Source of the DNA: Mangifera indica
Lineage: Eukaryota > Streptophyta > Magnoliopsida > Sapindales > Anacardiaceae
DNA length: 64,000 bases
Reading direction: 5' to 3'
Assembly (NCBI RefSeq): GCF_011075055.1
Contig: NC_058154.1
Location: forward strand, 3,658,001-3,722,000
This document shows, in pieces, positions 23,601 through 37,600 of this stretch. Both the position numbers and the translations under genes were made by a program. Position 1 is the first letter of the stretch. Every line of letters starts with the position of its first letter. The notes under the pieces were generated by a model. That model was not told the origin of the DNA. It did not search any database and saw only the letters and a list, made by a program, of their open reading frames with translations.

Positions 23601-23709
23601 TATATAAAAATATAATTATATACAATCTACAATGATTCAACTCCTTGTTAATATTGTCCTTTAATATTTTTATAATTTATCTATAACAATCTCTACTAAA
23701 GTAGTATTT
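20659..23709. other. AT-rich intergenic DNA, no gene supported
   Basis: TTATTATTATTATAATTATTATTATGATTATT microsatellite-like sequence lies near 22115-22165. A patch at 21590-21830 is less AT-rich and has facing open frames of 65-75 codons that I do not recognise. Fragments at 23040-23340 (GGTTGGATCAGGTCAACTTG; AACCCAAATTGACTCAAATTG) resemble the worn ends of a MITE but could not be paired confidently. Confidence 0.4.
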
Positions 23710-23714
23710 CTCTA

Positions 23715-26700
23715 TGTAAAAATTAGAGGTGAAAATAATGATTGAAAACACATGCATGTATGGTGAAAGAAGGAATCGATGTTATACAAAGAAACCATGA
23801 AGAAAGCTAGAAGGAATGGAGCACCTCACTTGTGATGCCTCTAAAATCTATAGTAAACCAAGCTCAAGACCTTCTTGGTCAAGAGATCGAGAGAGAATGT
23901 GGTTTTGGCTAAAATGATTTGTGTTAGTCAAAATGTACTAACTTTGGTCTTTTTATATTGGTAAACTTAATTAGTAAATTCTCAGTTGTTGCATGGCACA
24001 TTGCAAAATTCTCTATTTACATAATAAACATGCATGTATATCTTATATATACATTAATCACCCTAATTTTATCTTATAAACATAACTCTTAACGGTTACT
24101 TTCATATCCATATAACACTTTATGTGATGTTACTTTTATTCTCCTTTGGAAGGTACTAACAAACCCTGGTGTAACACCCACAAGTACGTCTCAAAGGTAA
24201 GATAGTCTTTTTATATGAGTTGAAATGATTTGAAAGTTAAAATATGGGTTCTGGATGACACACCAGCTTGTATAATGAGATCATGCTCTTGTGTTGTGCC
24301 ATGTCAGTCAAATAAGGTGAATCCACATGTAATTCAAATTTTTGTGACACATGACCATGTGTGTGTAATGCGATTTCAATTTATATTTGACACGTGGTTG
24401 TGTTTTTGGGATCATGATTTCATAATCCCTAATTGCATAAAATCTCTCAATTTTGAGTGAGGGAGAGAGTGTGACCATCCGACTTTCATACAATGACTTC
24501 GACGACATAGTGGCAAGGAAAAAAGAGAGAATGAGGCCTGCATATTTGCTTAAATTGATGAGATTGATAATTGAGATGCTGAGTTGTTGTTGGCGGTTGT
24601 ATATATATATATATACATATTTTGAAATTATGATACTTGGCAATATAAGGATGAATTCATTAGATGAGAATCAGAATGAGCATATGGTTTGAGGAATGAT
24701 GTTTTGCTTATTTTCCAAGTCGTTGTTATGATTTTGAAAGATTAAATGAAAGGTTTAGGGTTGTGATATAACCTAGTGGGATATGATTATAGTTGGTTTG
24801 ATTGATGCATTCTAGAATGTTTCCTTGATAATTATAATGCTTACTATATTACATAAGATCGTTAGAGACACTTTGGCTAAGGTATTAAACCTAGAAAAGG
24901 CAAAGAAATCAGATCAAGGTGTGAAATTAGGTCACTCAGTCTGTTGTCTAAGTTTGCCACACGATCGTGTGGTATGGGACACACCCTCGTGTGCACAAAC
25001 CTTAAACTTAAGGTCAAATTTCCTAATGACCTAATGATCATTAAACATCGTTGACCGGTTGGTGGTCAACCAGGACACTGGACTTCTAATGTATAGCTTA
25101 AACATGATCATATGTGGGGTGAAATGACTATACTAACTTTGAAAAGTAGTATAGTCAAAAAGGGAATAGAAAAGGATAGTGAAATAATTACTTGAAAGAC
25201 ACATGCTCATGTATCTATAAATAATAACACATGACGAGCAGCTGCAAGAAGGTGGTCATAAGCAAGTAAAGAGACAAAACCCTATGTGTCAAGAGCCACA
25301 CGTTTGTGTATTCAGGTCAAGGAAAAAAATGAGTAAGGAAACTAGGCTAGAGATTTAAGGGTCATCTCAAGTAATAGAACAAAGATTCTGGGTATATCAT
25401 AGTACCTCACATGCCTAAGAGTTAAGTTATTAAATGACATAAGATGTATGTTATGTAGAAGTGGGAGTGAGCTAAGTAAGTAAATGCTCAAGATGTATGC
25501 ATGCTAGACATAATAAAATCATTATAACAAGGCACCGTGAGTATACAGTATTACACCGTCTATAGTAGGACATCAAACTTGTAGTAAGGTACATATTTGC
25601 AATAGAGCCCAGTTAAAATACAATTGGTGTAATGGAACAAAAAGATAACCCATATAGCCAAGGCCTCACATCTCTATATTTGATCTAGATTGATCAACCT
25701 AATGCACAATTTTAGTCACAATTTTTAGATTTAGATATTTTCACCAAATTTAATATGGTCACATTAGATAAAAATATAGGGAAATGGTTCCTTAGTGATT
25801 GAAAGAAACATAGTTCGATCCACGAGTTATGACATACTACCTAGACAGTATTTAGAGTTCAATATAAGCACAGAAATAATACATAGAATCTACCATCATC
25901 CAAAGGGGAGTTTAATGTCAACTCTGAATGATAGAGTTAATATAGGTCAAGATTAAGGATATTTTTGAGATTTCAGTAAAAGTTATCAATAGAGTTTCAT
26001 ACTTACTGGGTGTTTTTATCACATATTCCCCTATGTTCTTATGTGCAAGTATTGATATCATGATGACTATAGGATGTGCAACAATCTATAAGCATAGAGT
26101 AGCGAGGGCGTTGTCATATTTTTAGCTTTTACTTTATTTAGATTTTTATAATATGTATCAGACTACACATATTTATTTATAGTTTATGTTTTTATGTTTT
26201 AACATCTATTGAACGCTTCCAATTTAGTTTTGATAAGGGTATTTTAGTAATTTACCAGTTTTTAATAAATTAGGTTTATTCAATTGTTTTTGTGATATTA
26301 TTTGTTTTTAATTAATGCATGCTGAAAATAGACAATTTAATGACATCTTCCTTCGAAAGGCAATACTTTTGGAGGGGGTGTGACTTATCATAATTGGTGT
26401 GACCATTTAGGGTTATTGTGGCATAGTTGTAAGCCTTTTTCGAATGATCCAAAAAATATGTATGGAGACTTAACGACTATGGTAAATATCTAGCATTGTG
26501 TGATAGTCCTTAAACCACGATAAAAACATACTCTATTGAACTTATTTTTCCATCATATGTTTTGTGTAGCTAAGATCTTTTCGTTGTTAAATCCTAATTA
26601 AGTATATGTTCATGGTTATCAAAACTCTAATCCTAATATTCTGTGAATTGTCCATTAATATATTTGGAATGTATCATCACAAACATCCTTTATATGACTT

Positions 26701-27409
26701 ACATTATACTCTAACTAGAGATTTTGTTTATAATATTTGTCAACATTTATGCAGAAACTTAGAATTGGATAAATCCTAAGTCGACGGATACTCCGAATCT
26801 AGTAACTTTGAGTCAACGGATCCCTTATTAATCATCATCTATATTCATATATGAACAACATATGACCAACTTGGCTTTATTGTACAAAATATGAATAGCC
26901 CTATATGGGTGCACCATATGAACCATACACATTTGTATCAAATATGACTATGATATCTCAGGTCAAATGATTACTTCATAAACTAGCACAATCATATAAT
27001 AAATCATTGAGTACATTATAATAACCATGTGACTTATCATAATTGGTCATGCTCGAAAAATAGTTGACTAACTATTAATCCATACTAATGCCCTAGTGAC
27101 ATGATTATCTTCATTATCCACACTAATATAATTTTATGATATTGAACAGAGACATTAAGTATGTCTACTATGTGATATTATGGCCCAACTAACATCACAT
27201 CTATAAGGAACATTTTTATAATTCTATTTTATTGATTAAATAAATTATCTAGATAACTTACATACATACTTTACATTTAAACTAATAAAGAAAGTAGTTT
27301 ATGTATATGTACAAAGATTTTCTTTTATTATTAAATCATAATTACATATATACAAAATGAAATTTCTTAAAAATGACAACAAAATAGTTCATAGGGCTTA
27401 CACTAACAA
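23715..27409 (-). repeat. 3' LTR of the Copia element, split by an insertion
   Basis: The outer parts 23715-24169 and 26385-27409 together match the 1.5 kb LTRs of the sister element. The 5' end (TGTTAGTGTAAGCC on the minus strand) lies at 27409. Confidence 0.88.
24170..26384. mobile_element. Nested insertion, probably a Gypsy-type solo LTR
   Basis: This block is absent from all sister LTRs. It begins TGTAACACCCAC and ends GGAGGGGGTGTGAC, the imperfectly complementary TGTAACACCC / GGGTGTTACA termini common in plant Ty3/Gypsy LTRs. It is about 2.2 kb with no coding frames of a known family. Inside are many palindromic CACACG-CGTGTG motifs, for example a perfect 16-bp palindrome at 24957-24972. 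A few bases of host LTR seem lost at the junction and I find no clear 5-bp TSD, so the class is inferred. Confidence 0.55.
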
Positions 27410-30400
27410 AAATCCTACTTGTACTATTCATTTATTGTTGTATCTCATCCTCATCTTCTCAAAATGATAATCCAACTACTTTAGTGCCATTGCCTTAGTC
27501 AGTGGGTTAACAACGTTCTCAGCTAATAGCGTTTTTATATCAATATTTCTCCAATTCCAAAGAATTCTCTCAAAATGTGATATTTTTGCTAAATATGTTT
27601 AGACTTCCAATGCACTCTTTGTTCCTTTGCCTATGCAATAACACCAGTATTATCACAAAATATGGTTATCAGATAAGCCACGTTTGGAACCACACCAAGT
27701 TTGGATATAAACTTGTGTATCAATACAACCTTTTTTACTGCTTTTTAAGCAACATTATAATTAACCTCTATAGTAGAGTCAACTATAGTTAAGTGTTTGG
27801 AATTCTTTCAAGTAACCGTGCCTCCATTACATATGAAAATGAACTTGACATAGACTTTCTACCATCAATGTCTGACTAAAAATCAAAATCTGAGTATATG
27901 AACATCCATAACTCAAACTTCGATTGTTAGTTCTTCTCAAGTATTTAAGAATTGATTTTACAGTCGACCAAAGCTTTTCTCATAGATTGGTTTGACATCA
28001 ACTCATAACACTTACAACAAATGCTATATCAAGTCTTGTCCATAACATTGCATACATTAGTTTGCCTATAGTTGAAGCATGAGGCATATTACGCACCTAT
28101 TGTTACTTTTCATCGGTCTTGGACATACATTTTTAGAAAAATGAAGACCATGAGTGAAGGGCAAAAGACCTCTCCTTGAATTTTCTATGCTAAACCTCTT
28201 TAGCAACTTTTTTATGTACAATTTCTAGGATAAACCAATTATCCCCTTTGTTCTATCTCTATAAATATAAATTCCAAAGACATAGGTCGTATCTTCCAGA
28301 TCTTTCACTAAGAAGGTTTTAAATAACTAAATCTTCACTTATTTATCATACTAATATTATTACCCATTAGTAGTATGTTGTCTACATATAATATGGGAAA
28401 TCTTATGACACGATCCTTAACCCATTGTAGACATAAGGTTTATCTAGATTCTTTATAAAATCAAACAATTCGATTATATCATTGAATCAGATGTTCTAAC
28501 TTCTTAAAACTTGTTTCAATCCATAAATAGATCAATGCAACTTGTACACTTTATGTTTTTCAACAGCAAATGCAAAACCTATAGGTTGTTCCATATAAAT
28601 GTTTTCCTCAATGAATCCATTAAGGAATATTGTTCTGACATCTATCTACCAAATCTTATAATCATGTTATGCAGTAATGGCTAGCATTATACAAACGAAT
28701 TCAATCATAGTTATAGGCAAAAGAGTTTCCTTATAATCAACCCTTGTCTCTGAGTATAAACTTTCGCTATTAGATGAGTTTCATAGGTTTTTACCTTTCC
28801 ATCCTTTCCAATTCTCTTGAAAATCCACTAATAACCCATAAATACTATTCCTTTTAGTAGACTAATAGGTGTCCAAACTTGATTAACATGTATAAATTAT
28901 ATTTCAAAATTCATAGCTTCCAATCATTTACCTAAATCAATATCCAATATAGTTTCTTTATAACTTCTAAGATAATCACCATGATCTATTTCATCCATTA
29001 AGAAGGATTCAAAATCTTGCTCATGAAGAAACTCATATCTATTTAAAAGTCTCGATACATTAAAAGATCTTCAAATTAGACTGGGTGTATCATATGAAGA
29101 GTTTTGCAAAGAGGGTTATCCTGACTCAACGTGTTTGATCAGAGACACTTCAAACTATTCTGTGAGTTCTATTTTTCTTTCCGTACCATCTTCTTCTAAG
29201 TACTATTTCTCCTATAAGTGCACATTTATACTGGTTGAAATTATTTTATTAGTTAGGAAGTAGAAATAATATCTTAAACAATCTTTAGGATATTATATAA
29301 ACCGACCATTTTTGTATTTGACATCAAACTTATTAGTTTTAACTATTTGACATAAGCTAGACATCCCAAGACTTTTAGATAATTAAGATTGGAAGACTTG
29401 TCATACCATATTTCATATGGTGTCTTCTAGACAAATTTGGATAGTGCTTTATTTAGAATATGCACAACAAAAAGTATGACATATCCTCATAATGACATTG
29501 ACAAGTTCATAAAACTTATCACGAACCGTATCATATCCAATAAAGTATGGTTCCTCATTTCTAATACACCATTGTATTGTGGTGTATATAGAGGAGTCAA
29601 TTGGGATATGATTTCACTTTCCTTCAAATAATCTCAAAATTTCATACTCAATGATTCGTTGCACAATCTGATTGTAAGGTCTTAATATTCTTTTTGAACT
29701 GTTTCTCTACTTCATTATTGAATTCTCTAAACTTTTCAAGAGATTCAGATTTGTATTTCATTAAATACACGTGTCATACCTTAAATAATCCTCGATAAAA
29801 GTAAGAAAGTATTGGAAACCTCTTCATGCCATTTCACTAAATAGTTCACATACATATAACGTATCAATTCTAATAATTTTTTAGATCTCTACGCTTTATT
29901 TTTAAAGATGATTTGGTCATTTTTTCTTGAAACTTGATTCAAATGTTGGATAGAGTTCATAACTGTATGGACCTAAAATCTCATTTGTCTACAATCTCAT
30001 TATTATTTTGTCTTTTATTTGGCCTAATTGATAATGCCAAACCATGGGTTAATTTCTTCTTGAGATCTCTTATTTGTAATAGTACTCATAAAATTTACAT
30101 CATTCAGTTCTAAAACATATAAACCATTTGTATTCACTGCTTTGTCAACTAGAGAATTTCTAAAATAAATCAAACATCCATTTCCATTGAACTATACATA
30201 GTAACCATTTTTATATTGAATAAAAACATAAATTATATTTCTAGTGGCTCTAGCAAAGTAAAACACTTTATACAATCTCAAAACATGTTTAGGTGGGAAT
30301 GTCAAAGAACAATTCCCCATAGCTTTAGCTGCAACCTTTGCTTCATTTGCCATCTTCAAAATAACTTCATTTTTGCACAAGACAAAACTATTTTGCAAGT

Positions 30401-30417
30401 CCTACAATGAAACACAT
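27410..30417 (-). pseudogene. Copia pol remnant of the deleted element
   Basis: Read on the minus strand from 30417: a GAG-pre-integrase stretch (NEVILKMANEAKVAAKAMG at 30370-30315), then integrase with the YLMK-type core near 29790-29700. RT follows, including the YVDNILLMG-like catalytic region near 28390-28365, and then RNase H, ending near 27430. Numerous stops and frameshifts occur throughout. The order and wording match the 34624-38500 region of the sister element. Confidence 0.88.
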
Positions 30418-31624
30418 ATTTGAGATATGCATGTGTATCTTATATGCACATCAGTCACCCTAATTTTATTTAATAAACATCTTAACTCTTAAAATGTTAG
30501 TTTCACACCCATATAATATTTTATATGATATTACCTTTATGACCTTTTGAAAGGTGCTAGCCAACCCTCGATAATCAATTTTCTCTCTCTTTTCGACAAC
30601 TTGGTTTATTGGTGCAACTATTTAGGTTCATTGTAGCATAGTCGTAAGCCATTTTTCGATGATTTGAAAAATATGTCTAAAGACTCGACGACTATAATAA
30701 ACATCAAACAATACGCCATAATCCCTAAACCATGATGAAAACACACTCCACAAACCTACTTTCTGATTGTATGTTCCGTGTAGGTAAAATTCATCCATTG
30801 TCAAATCCTAATCAAGTATAGGTTCATGATTCTTCAAAACTTTAATCTTGATATTCTATGAAGCGTCGATCGATATATTTGGAACGTGTCATCACAAGCA
30901 TCTTTAGTATGATTTACATTATACTCTAACTAGAGATTTTGTTTCCACTATAACGTTTATGCAGGAACTCAAACCAAATAATTCTTGAGTTAATGGATAC
31001 TTTAAATCCAATAACTCTGAGTCAACAAATCCCTTCTTGATCATCATTCATCTTCGTATACGAACTATTGATGACTAACTTGGCTTTATCATCTAGAACA
31101 TAAACAACTTCGTATTTATGCATCATATGAACCATATGCATTCGTATCAAATCCAATTATGATATCTTAGGTCAAATGATTATTTTGTACACTTGTAATA
31201 TCATACAATAAGTCATTGACTACATCCTAATAACCAAGTGACTTATAGTAATTGGTCATGTTCAATAAATAGTTCACTAACTGTTAATTTATACTAATAC
31301 CTAGTGATATGACCATTATCGTCACCCGTACTAATATAATCTCATGATATTCAACAGAGGCATTAAGTATGCTTACTGTGTAATATTATTGTCCAACTAA
31401 TATCACGTCTATAGGGAATAATTTGATAATCTTGTCTCTTTGATTAAAAGAGTTATCTAGACAGTTCACATATATATTTTATATTTAAACCAATAAAGGA
31501 AGTAATTTACATATATGAACAAAAAAAAAACACTTTCTTTTATTAATAAATCATAATTACATATACACAAGATGAAATGCCAAAAAACCGACAACACGAA
31601 TGGTTTTTAAGGCATACATTAACA
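30418..31624 (-). repeat. 5' LTR of the Copia element, 3' end truncated
   Basis: It aligns with the first ~1.2 kb of the sister LTR, from TGTTAATGTATGCC at 31624 down to TGCATGTGTATCTTATATGC near 30426. There it stops abruptly in pol-derived sequence. The PBS side is lost. Confidence 0.85.
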
Positions 31625-31630
31625 CTCTAA

Positions 31631-32130
31631 GGGGCATTTGGTTTAAAGAATATTCTATTATCAAAATTAGAGGATTACCATAAAGATATATTATCTTAAA
31701 ATTGTTATATATAAATTATTATTATATTTAATAAAATTTAATAAAACTGGATTGGTATAAATAATTACTATATTTATTTAGAGGTAATAAAAGAATACTA
31801 ATATATTATTTTACTTAAATACCCTTAGGTATAATTATTTTAACATATTTTTTATATTATTTGTTATATTAATTGAAAATGAGATTATTTTTATCCTAAA
31901 AAAATTAATACATAAAGATATAGTTATAATAAAATTAAGATTACTTTGGTAATTTTTTAATATTTAAGGTAGAGGTGGTAATCAGATTACCTCTTATATT
32001 ATCTACCACATCACCATTGGTAATAGAAGATTACTAAAATTTTTTATTACTTATAACCAAACAAAGTAATGTAAGTAATAAAAAATAGAATATCAGAGTA
32101 ATTTTTAATCTGCTTTAACCAAATGCCTTT
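31631..32130. mobile_element. Tourist/Harbinger-like MITE with TAA TSD
   Basis: The terminal inverted repeats GGGGCATTTGGTT and AACCAAATGCCTTT are flanked by TAA at 31628-31630 and 32131-32133, which fits the 3-bp TWA targets of PIF/Harbinger elements. The length is 500 bp and there is no coding potential. Subterminal pairing continues (AGAATATTCTATTA with AATAGAATATCAGAG). Its left TSD overlaps the CTCTA duplication of the Copia element to the left. Confidence 0.8.
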
Positions 32131-32133
32131 TAA

Positions 32134-33124
32134 ACACTAGTCGATCTAGTTTCAAGTCATATCAAATTGACTCAAAATAAATTTCATTAAAAGAACTCAA
32201 TTTTATTTTATTTTTTTAGTATTGCATTTTGTCATGTCAGGTTAGATTAATAGGTCATGTTGAAAATTGACAGCTCTAGTTAAAAATCAAATGTCTCATT
32301 TCTTTATCTTTATTGTTTTTCCATTTACATATCAATACACCATGATTAATACATAAAAAATTCTTCATATTTTAAATACTATGTTCTTAACCTATCATGT
32401 GTAAAGCTGAAAAATGTGAACATAAATTAGTGACAAAAAATCACATCAACACTACTTATTTGAGCTAACCCTTGTTTTAGCTTACTTTATTTAAATTAAA
32501 CCCTAATGCTAGTTAAGTACTATCTTCATGCACAAGAACAATTAATTAATTAAATGTTATTATTTTTTATTTTTTATCATTATAAAACTAATAAAAAAAG
32601 ATGGAGGACTTTTGACTCGTATAATGTTGATGTCTTCAATGAAATTAAATAATTGTATTAACCAATTGCTATTATTTTAATAGAATATATAATCCATTAT
32701 TAGGGTCAAATATAATGACTCAAATTATTATGTAAAAAAAATTAAAATGTTTAAAAGTTGGGCTCAAAATGAACATGGGCCATGTTTCTAGCAGTTTCGA
32801 CTTATGTGTTGGTATGAAGTGAGTTGTTGAATGATATATCATAAGTAGGGTTGAATCCCATTATTTTTTAATCCTTTTTTCATCCTAATTCTTTTTTTTA
32901 AATGTTTTCTTCTATTAAAAAATTAAATTTAAAAAATTATAAATTTAAAGGTAATAACTAAATTTAAAAATAGTTACCATACCAATCCGAACTTGAGTTT
33001 GACTCTTCATATCAAGTTTGAGTTAACTCTATCAAAATTCACCTAAGTTGAGATTCACTCTCAGGAGTTAAGATGAATTTTGACAAGCCCAAGTTTGAGC
33101 TTGATTAGACTCAAATCCACCTTT
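32134..33124. other. AT-rich intergenic DNA between transposons
   Basis: No gene is visible. A fragment near 32230-32280 (GTCAGGTTAGATTAATAGGTCATGTTGAAAATTGACAGCTCT) resembles worn repeat DNA at 23040-23340. Near 32985-33120 there is GAACTTGAGTTTGACTC-type sequence similar to 9020-9080. Confidence 0.4.
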
Positions 33125-33129
33125 ATGTG

Positions 33130-34623
33130 TGTAATTAGAGGTAAAGATGATGATGGAAATGGACATGCATGCATGGTGTGAAAGGAAGAATCAATATAGC
33201 ATTCAAAACATATAAGAGAAAGGTTATAGTTTTACCTTATCCAAGCTAATATTTTGAAAAAGATGATAAAGTGGAGCACCTCACTTGTGATGCCTTTAAA
33301 ATTTACACCAAACCAAGCTCAAAATGCCTTTGGCCAAAATTTAGAAAGAATGTAGTAAAATAAAGCTTTTTGAACAAAATGAGTTTACTCTACTTAAAAT
33401 GAACTAATCTTTGTCTTTTTATGGACCTAATTAGTAAATTATTAATTCATACATGACACCTTGTAAATTTCCTTATTTACATAATAGTCATGCATGTATA
33501 TCTTAATATACACTGACAACCCTAATTTTATCTCATGAACTTCTTAACTCTTAAAATGTTACTTTCATATCCATATAACACTTTATATGATGTTACCTTT
33601 ATTACCCTTGGTAGGTGCTAACCATCTTTATGCAAATTCATTTTATTAGTATGACTATCTAAGTTCACTATGGTATAGTTATAAGTCCTTTTCGAATAAT
33701 CCAAAAAATATGTCTGAAGACTCAACTACGTTGATAAACATCTAGTAATGTGTCATAGTCCCTAAACCACTATGAAGAAACACTTCATTGAACCTATTTT
33801 CTGATTATGCATTCTATGTAGGTAAGATCCTTCTATTATCAAATCCTTATCAAGTATGGATTCTTGATTTGTCAAAACCTTAATCTCAACATTATACTAA
33901 ATCGTCGATCGATTTATTCGGAATATGCCATCATGAATATCTTTTGTATGACTTACATTATATTTTAACTAGAGATTTTGTTTCTACTATTTATTGACGT
34001 TTATGTAAGTACATAGAACCAGATAATTCTAAGTTAGTGGGTACTCAAATCCTGTTACTAAGTCAACGAATCCTCTCTTAATCATCATTTGCCTCTGTAT
34101 ATGAATAACATATGACTAACTTGGCTTTTATCGTATAGGACATGACTAGCTCTGTGCATATACATCATATAAAGCATATGCATCTATATCAAATCAAACC
34201 ATGATACCTTAGGTTAAAGAATTACTTCGTACACTAGTACAATCATACAATAAGTCATTGACTATATTGCAATGTCCATGTGATTTATCATAATGCTCCA
34301 GTGACATAACCATCATTATCACCCTCACTAATATCATCTCATGATATTCAACGAAGGTATTAAATATGTCTGCTAGATGATATTATTACCTAACCATTAT
34401 CATGTCTGTAGGGAACAATTTGAAAATCATGTTTTATTACTTAAATGAATTATCTGGACAATTCACATATATATTTTATATTAAAAAAAATATAAACAAA
34501 GTAATTTTATGTATATGAAGAAAAGAATGCTTTCTTTTATTTAATAAATCATAAATAAACATATACAAGGTGAAAGACCCTTGAAACCAATAACACGAAT
34601 AGTTCCCAAGGCATATACTAACA
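33130..34623 (-). repeat. 3' LTR of the complete Copia element
   Basis: 1494 bp. On the minus strand it starts TGTTAGTATATGCC and ends CTCTAATTACA. It is visibly diverged from the 5' LTR of the same element, so the insertion is not recent. Confidence 0.93.
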
Positions 34624-34639
34624 AAACTTCCACTTGCAT

Positions 34640-37600
34640 TAAAGTAATTCATTGTTGTATCTTATATCCATCTTCTTAGATGATGTTCCAATTGCTTCAA
34701 TGTCATCGACTTAATAAGTGGGTCAACTACATTCTTTACTAAAGTTTCTTTTGTATTAATATCTCTCTAATTCTAATGAATTCTCTCAAAATGTGATATT
34801 TTTATTGAATATGTTTCGACTTTCGATACACTCTTGATTCCTTTGCTTGTCTAATAGCACCAGTATTATCACAAAATATGGTTATTGAATAAGCCATGTT
34901 TAGAGCCATACCAAGTTCAAATAGAAACTTGTGCATCCATGCAACCTCTTTTATCACTTCTAAAGTAGCAATATGTTTGACTTCTATAATGGAGTCAACT
35001 GTTATTGATTGTTTGGAATTTTTTTAACAAATTGCACCTTCATTCCATATGAAAATAAACCTTAACATAGGCTTTCTATTGTTAATGTCCAATTGAAAAT
35101 CAAAATCCGAGTATCCTTGAATATTTAACTCTAAACATCTATAACTCAAGATTAGATCTTTAGTTTTTCTCATGTATTTAAGAATTGATTTTATAGTTAA
35201 TTGATGCTTCTCCCTCAGATTGGACTGATGTCTGCTCATAACATTACACTGTATCGGGTCTTGTGTAAAACACTGCGTACATTAGTTTGCCTATAACCAA
35301 AGCATAAGACACATTACACATCCACTATCCCTCTTCATTGGTTTTTGGACCCATATTAATCAAAAGATAAAACCATGAGTGAAGGGCAAAATACCTGTGA
35401 ATTTTCCATGTTGAGCCTTTTTAGAAACTTTTTTATGTTCAATTTCTGGGATAAACCAATTATCCTTTTTATTCTATCTTTATAAATACAAATTCCAAGG
35501 ACATAGGTCATATCTCCTAAGTCTTTCATTAAGAAGATTATGGATAACCAGATCTTAATCTCATTTATCATGCTAACATCATTACTCATTAGTAGCACAT
35601 CATCTACATATAAGATGATAGTTATGATTGCATGATCCTTAACCTATTTGTAGACACAGGGTTAATCTGGATTCATTGTGAAACCAAATGATTTAATTAT
35701 ATTATAATAAGATGTTCTAACTTTTTGAAGCTTTCTATAATCCATAAATAGATCAGTGTAACTTGCACATCTTATGTCTTTCAGTAGCAGATAAAAAACC
35801 TACAAGTTGTTCCATATTGATGTTTTCCTTAATGAATACATTGAGGAATGTTGTTTTGACATCCATTTACCAACTTTCATGATCATTAGATGTTGTAGTG
35901 GCTAGCATTCATTGTCTCTAAGTATAACCAAATGATTTATACATATGAATTTAATCATAGCTACAAGTGAAAAAGTTTCCTCATAATCTAATCCTTGTCT
36001 TTGAGTATAACCTTTTACTACTAACCAAGTTTAATAGGTCTCTATCTTTCCATCTTTGTTAATCTTTCTCTTGAAAACCTACTTATAGTCTATAGGAACT
36101 ATTCATTTTGGTGCATCGACAAATGTCCAAACTTAATTAGCAAGCATGGATTCTACTTTAGAATTAATATCCAGTAAAGCTTCTTTATAACCTCTAAAAA
36201 GGTCACCATGATTTATTTCTCCAATTAAAAAAGAATCAAAATCCTTCTCATAAAGAAATTTGTATTTATCTAAAAGTCTCAACACTCAAGAAGATCTTTA
36301 AAATGGAATAGGTGTATCATATGAGGAGGTCTATTGAGAGGATTATCCTGGCTCAGCCTATTTGGTCTAAGACTTTTCGAACGTTTCTTTAAGCTATATT
36401 CTTCTTCTCACACCACAATTTTGTAAAAACTCTTTCTCCAAGAAGTGCATGTTTCTATTAATTGAAATTTTTTGATTAGCTGGGAAATAGAAGTAATATC
36501 CTAAACAATCTTTAAGATATCTTATAAATTGACCTTTTGTGGATTTGAAATCTGACATATTAGTCTTAACTATTTTGACATAAGTTGGACATCTCATACC
36601 TTTAGATAATTAAGACTAAGAGGTTTGTCATTCCACATCTAATAGGGTGTCTGCTGGACAAATTTGGATGGTGCTCTATTTAGAATATATACAACAAAAA
36701 GTTTGTCATATCCACATAATGACATCGACAAGTTCGTAAAACTTACCATTACCATGGATCGTGTCATATCCAATAAAGTACAGTTCCTCTATTCAAATAC
36801 ACTATCATTTTATGGTGTGTACAGAGGAGTTATTTGGATATGATCTATTTCCTCTCAAATAATCTCAAAACTTCGTACTCAAATATTTACCTCCCCAATT
36901 CGATTGTAAGGCCTTAATATTCTTTTTGAACAATTTATCTGCTTCATTACTGAATTCTTTGAAATTTTCAAAGGATTCAGATTTATATTTCATTAAATAT
37001 GTGTACCCATACCTTGAATAATCATCAATAAAGATAATAAAGTATTGGAAACCTCTTCTTATCATTTCATTAAATGACCTGCATAACTTTGAATGTATTA
37101 ATTCTAATAATTCTTTAGATCTTTCCTTTTTATTATTAAAGGGTGATTTGGTCATTTTTCCTTAAAAACATTATTCACAAGTTGGATAAAGTTCATAACC
37201 CAATGGGCTTAAAATTTCAGTTGTTTCCAATCTCATTATCATGTCGTCTCCTATATGGCCTAATCGATGATGTCAAAATAACATTGGATTAATTTCTTCT
37301 AAAGATCTCATCTTTATAACAGTATTCATAATATTTAGATTATTCAGTTCTAAAACATACAAACTATTTGTATTTATTGCTTTGCAACTAGAAAATTTCT
37401 AAAATGAATCAAACATTTATTTTCATTTAATTGTACATAGTAACCATTCTTACATAGAACAAAGACAGATTTTATATTTCTAGTAGCTTTAACAAAATAA
37501 AGTACTCGATACAATCTCAAAATGTGTCCAGATGAGAGTGTCAAATAATAATTCCCCATGGCTTCAGCTACAACCTTTGATTCATTCATCATCTTTAAAA

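Larger units (their letters stand above)
23715..31624 (-). mobile_element. Copia family A element with exact TSD, internally deleted, with nested insertion
   Basis: The exact 5-bp repeat CTCTA at 23710-23714 and 31625-31629 frames the element. The plus-strand left end TGTAAAAATTAGAGG and right end ...CATTAACA give the TG...CA termini expected of an LTR element read on the minus strand. The 3' LTR lies at 23715-27409 and contains a 2.2 kb insertion. Internal DNA (27410-30417) carries decayed RNase H, RT, integrase and GAG-pre-integrase. The PBS, leader, gag and the last ~460 bp of the 5' LTR are gone. Compared with the intact relative at 33130-42062, one deletion near 30418 joins the pre-integrase region to the LTR. 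Confidence 0.93.
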
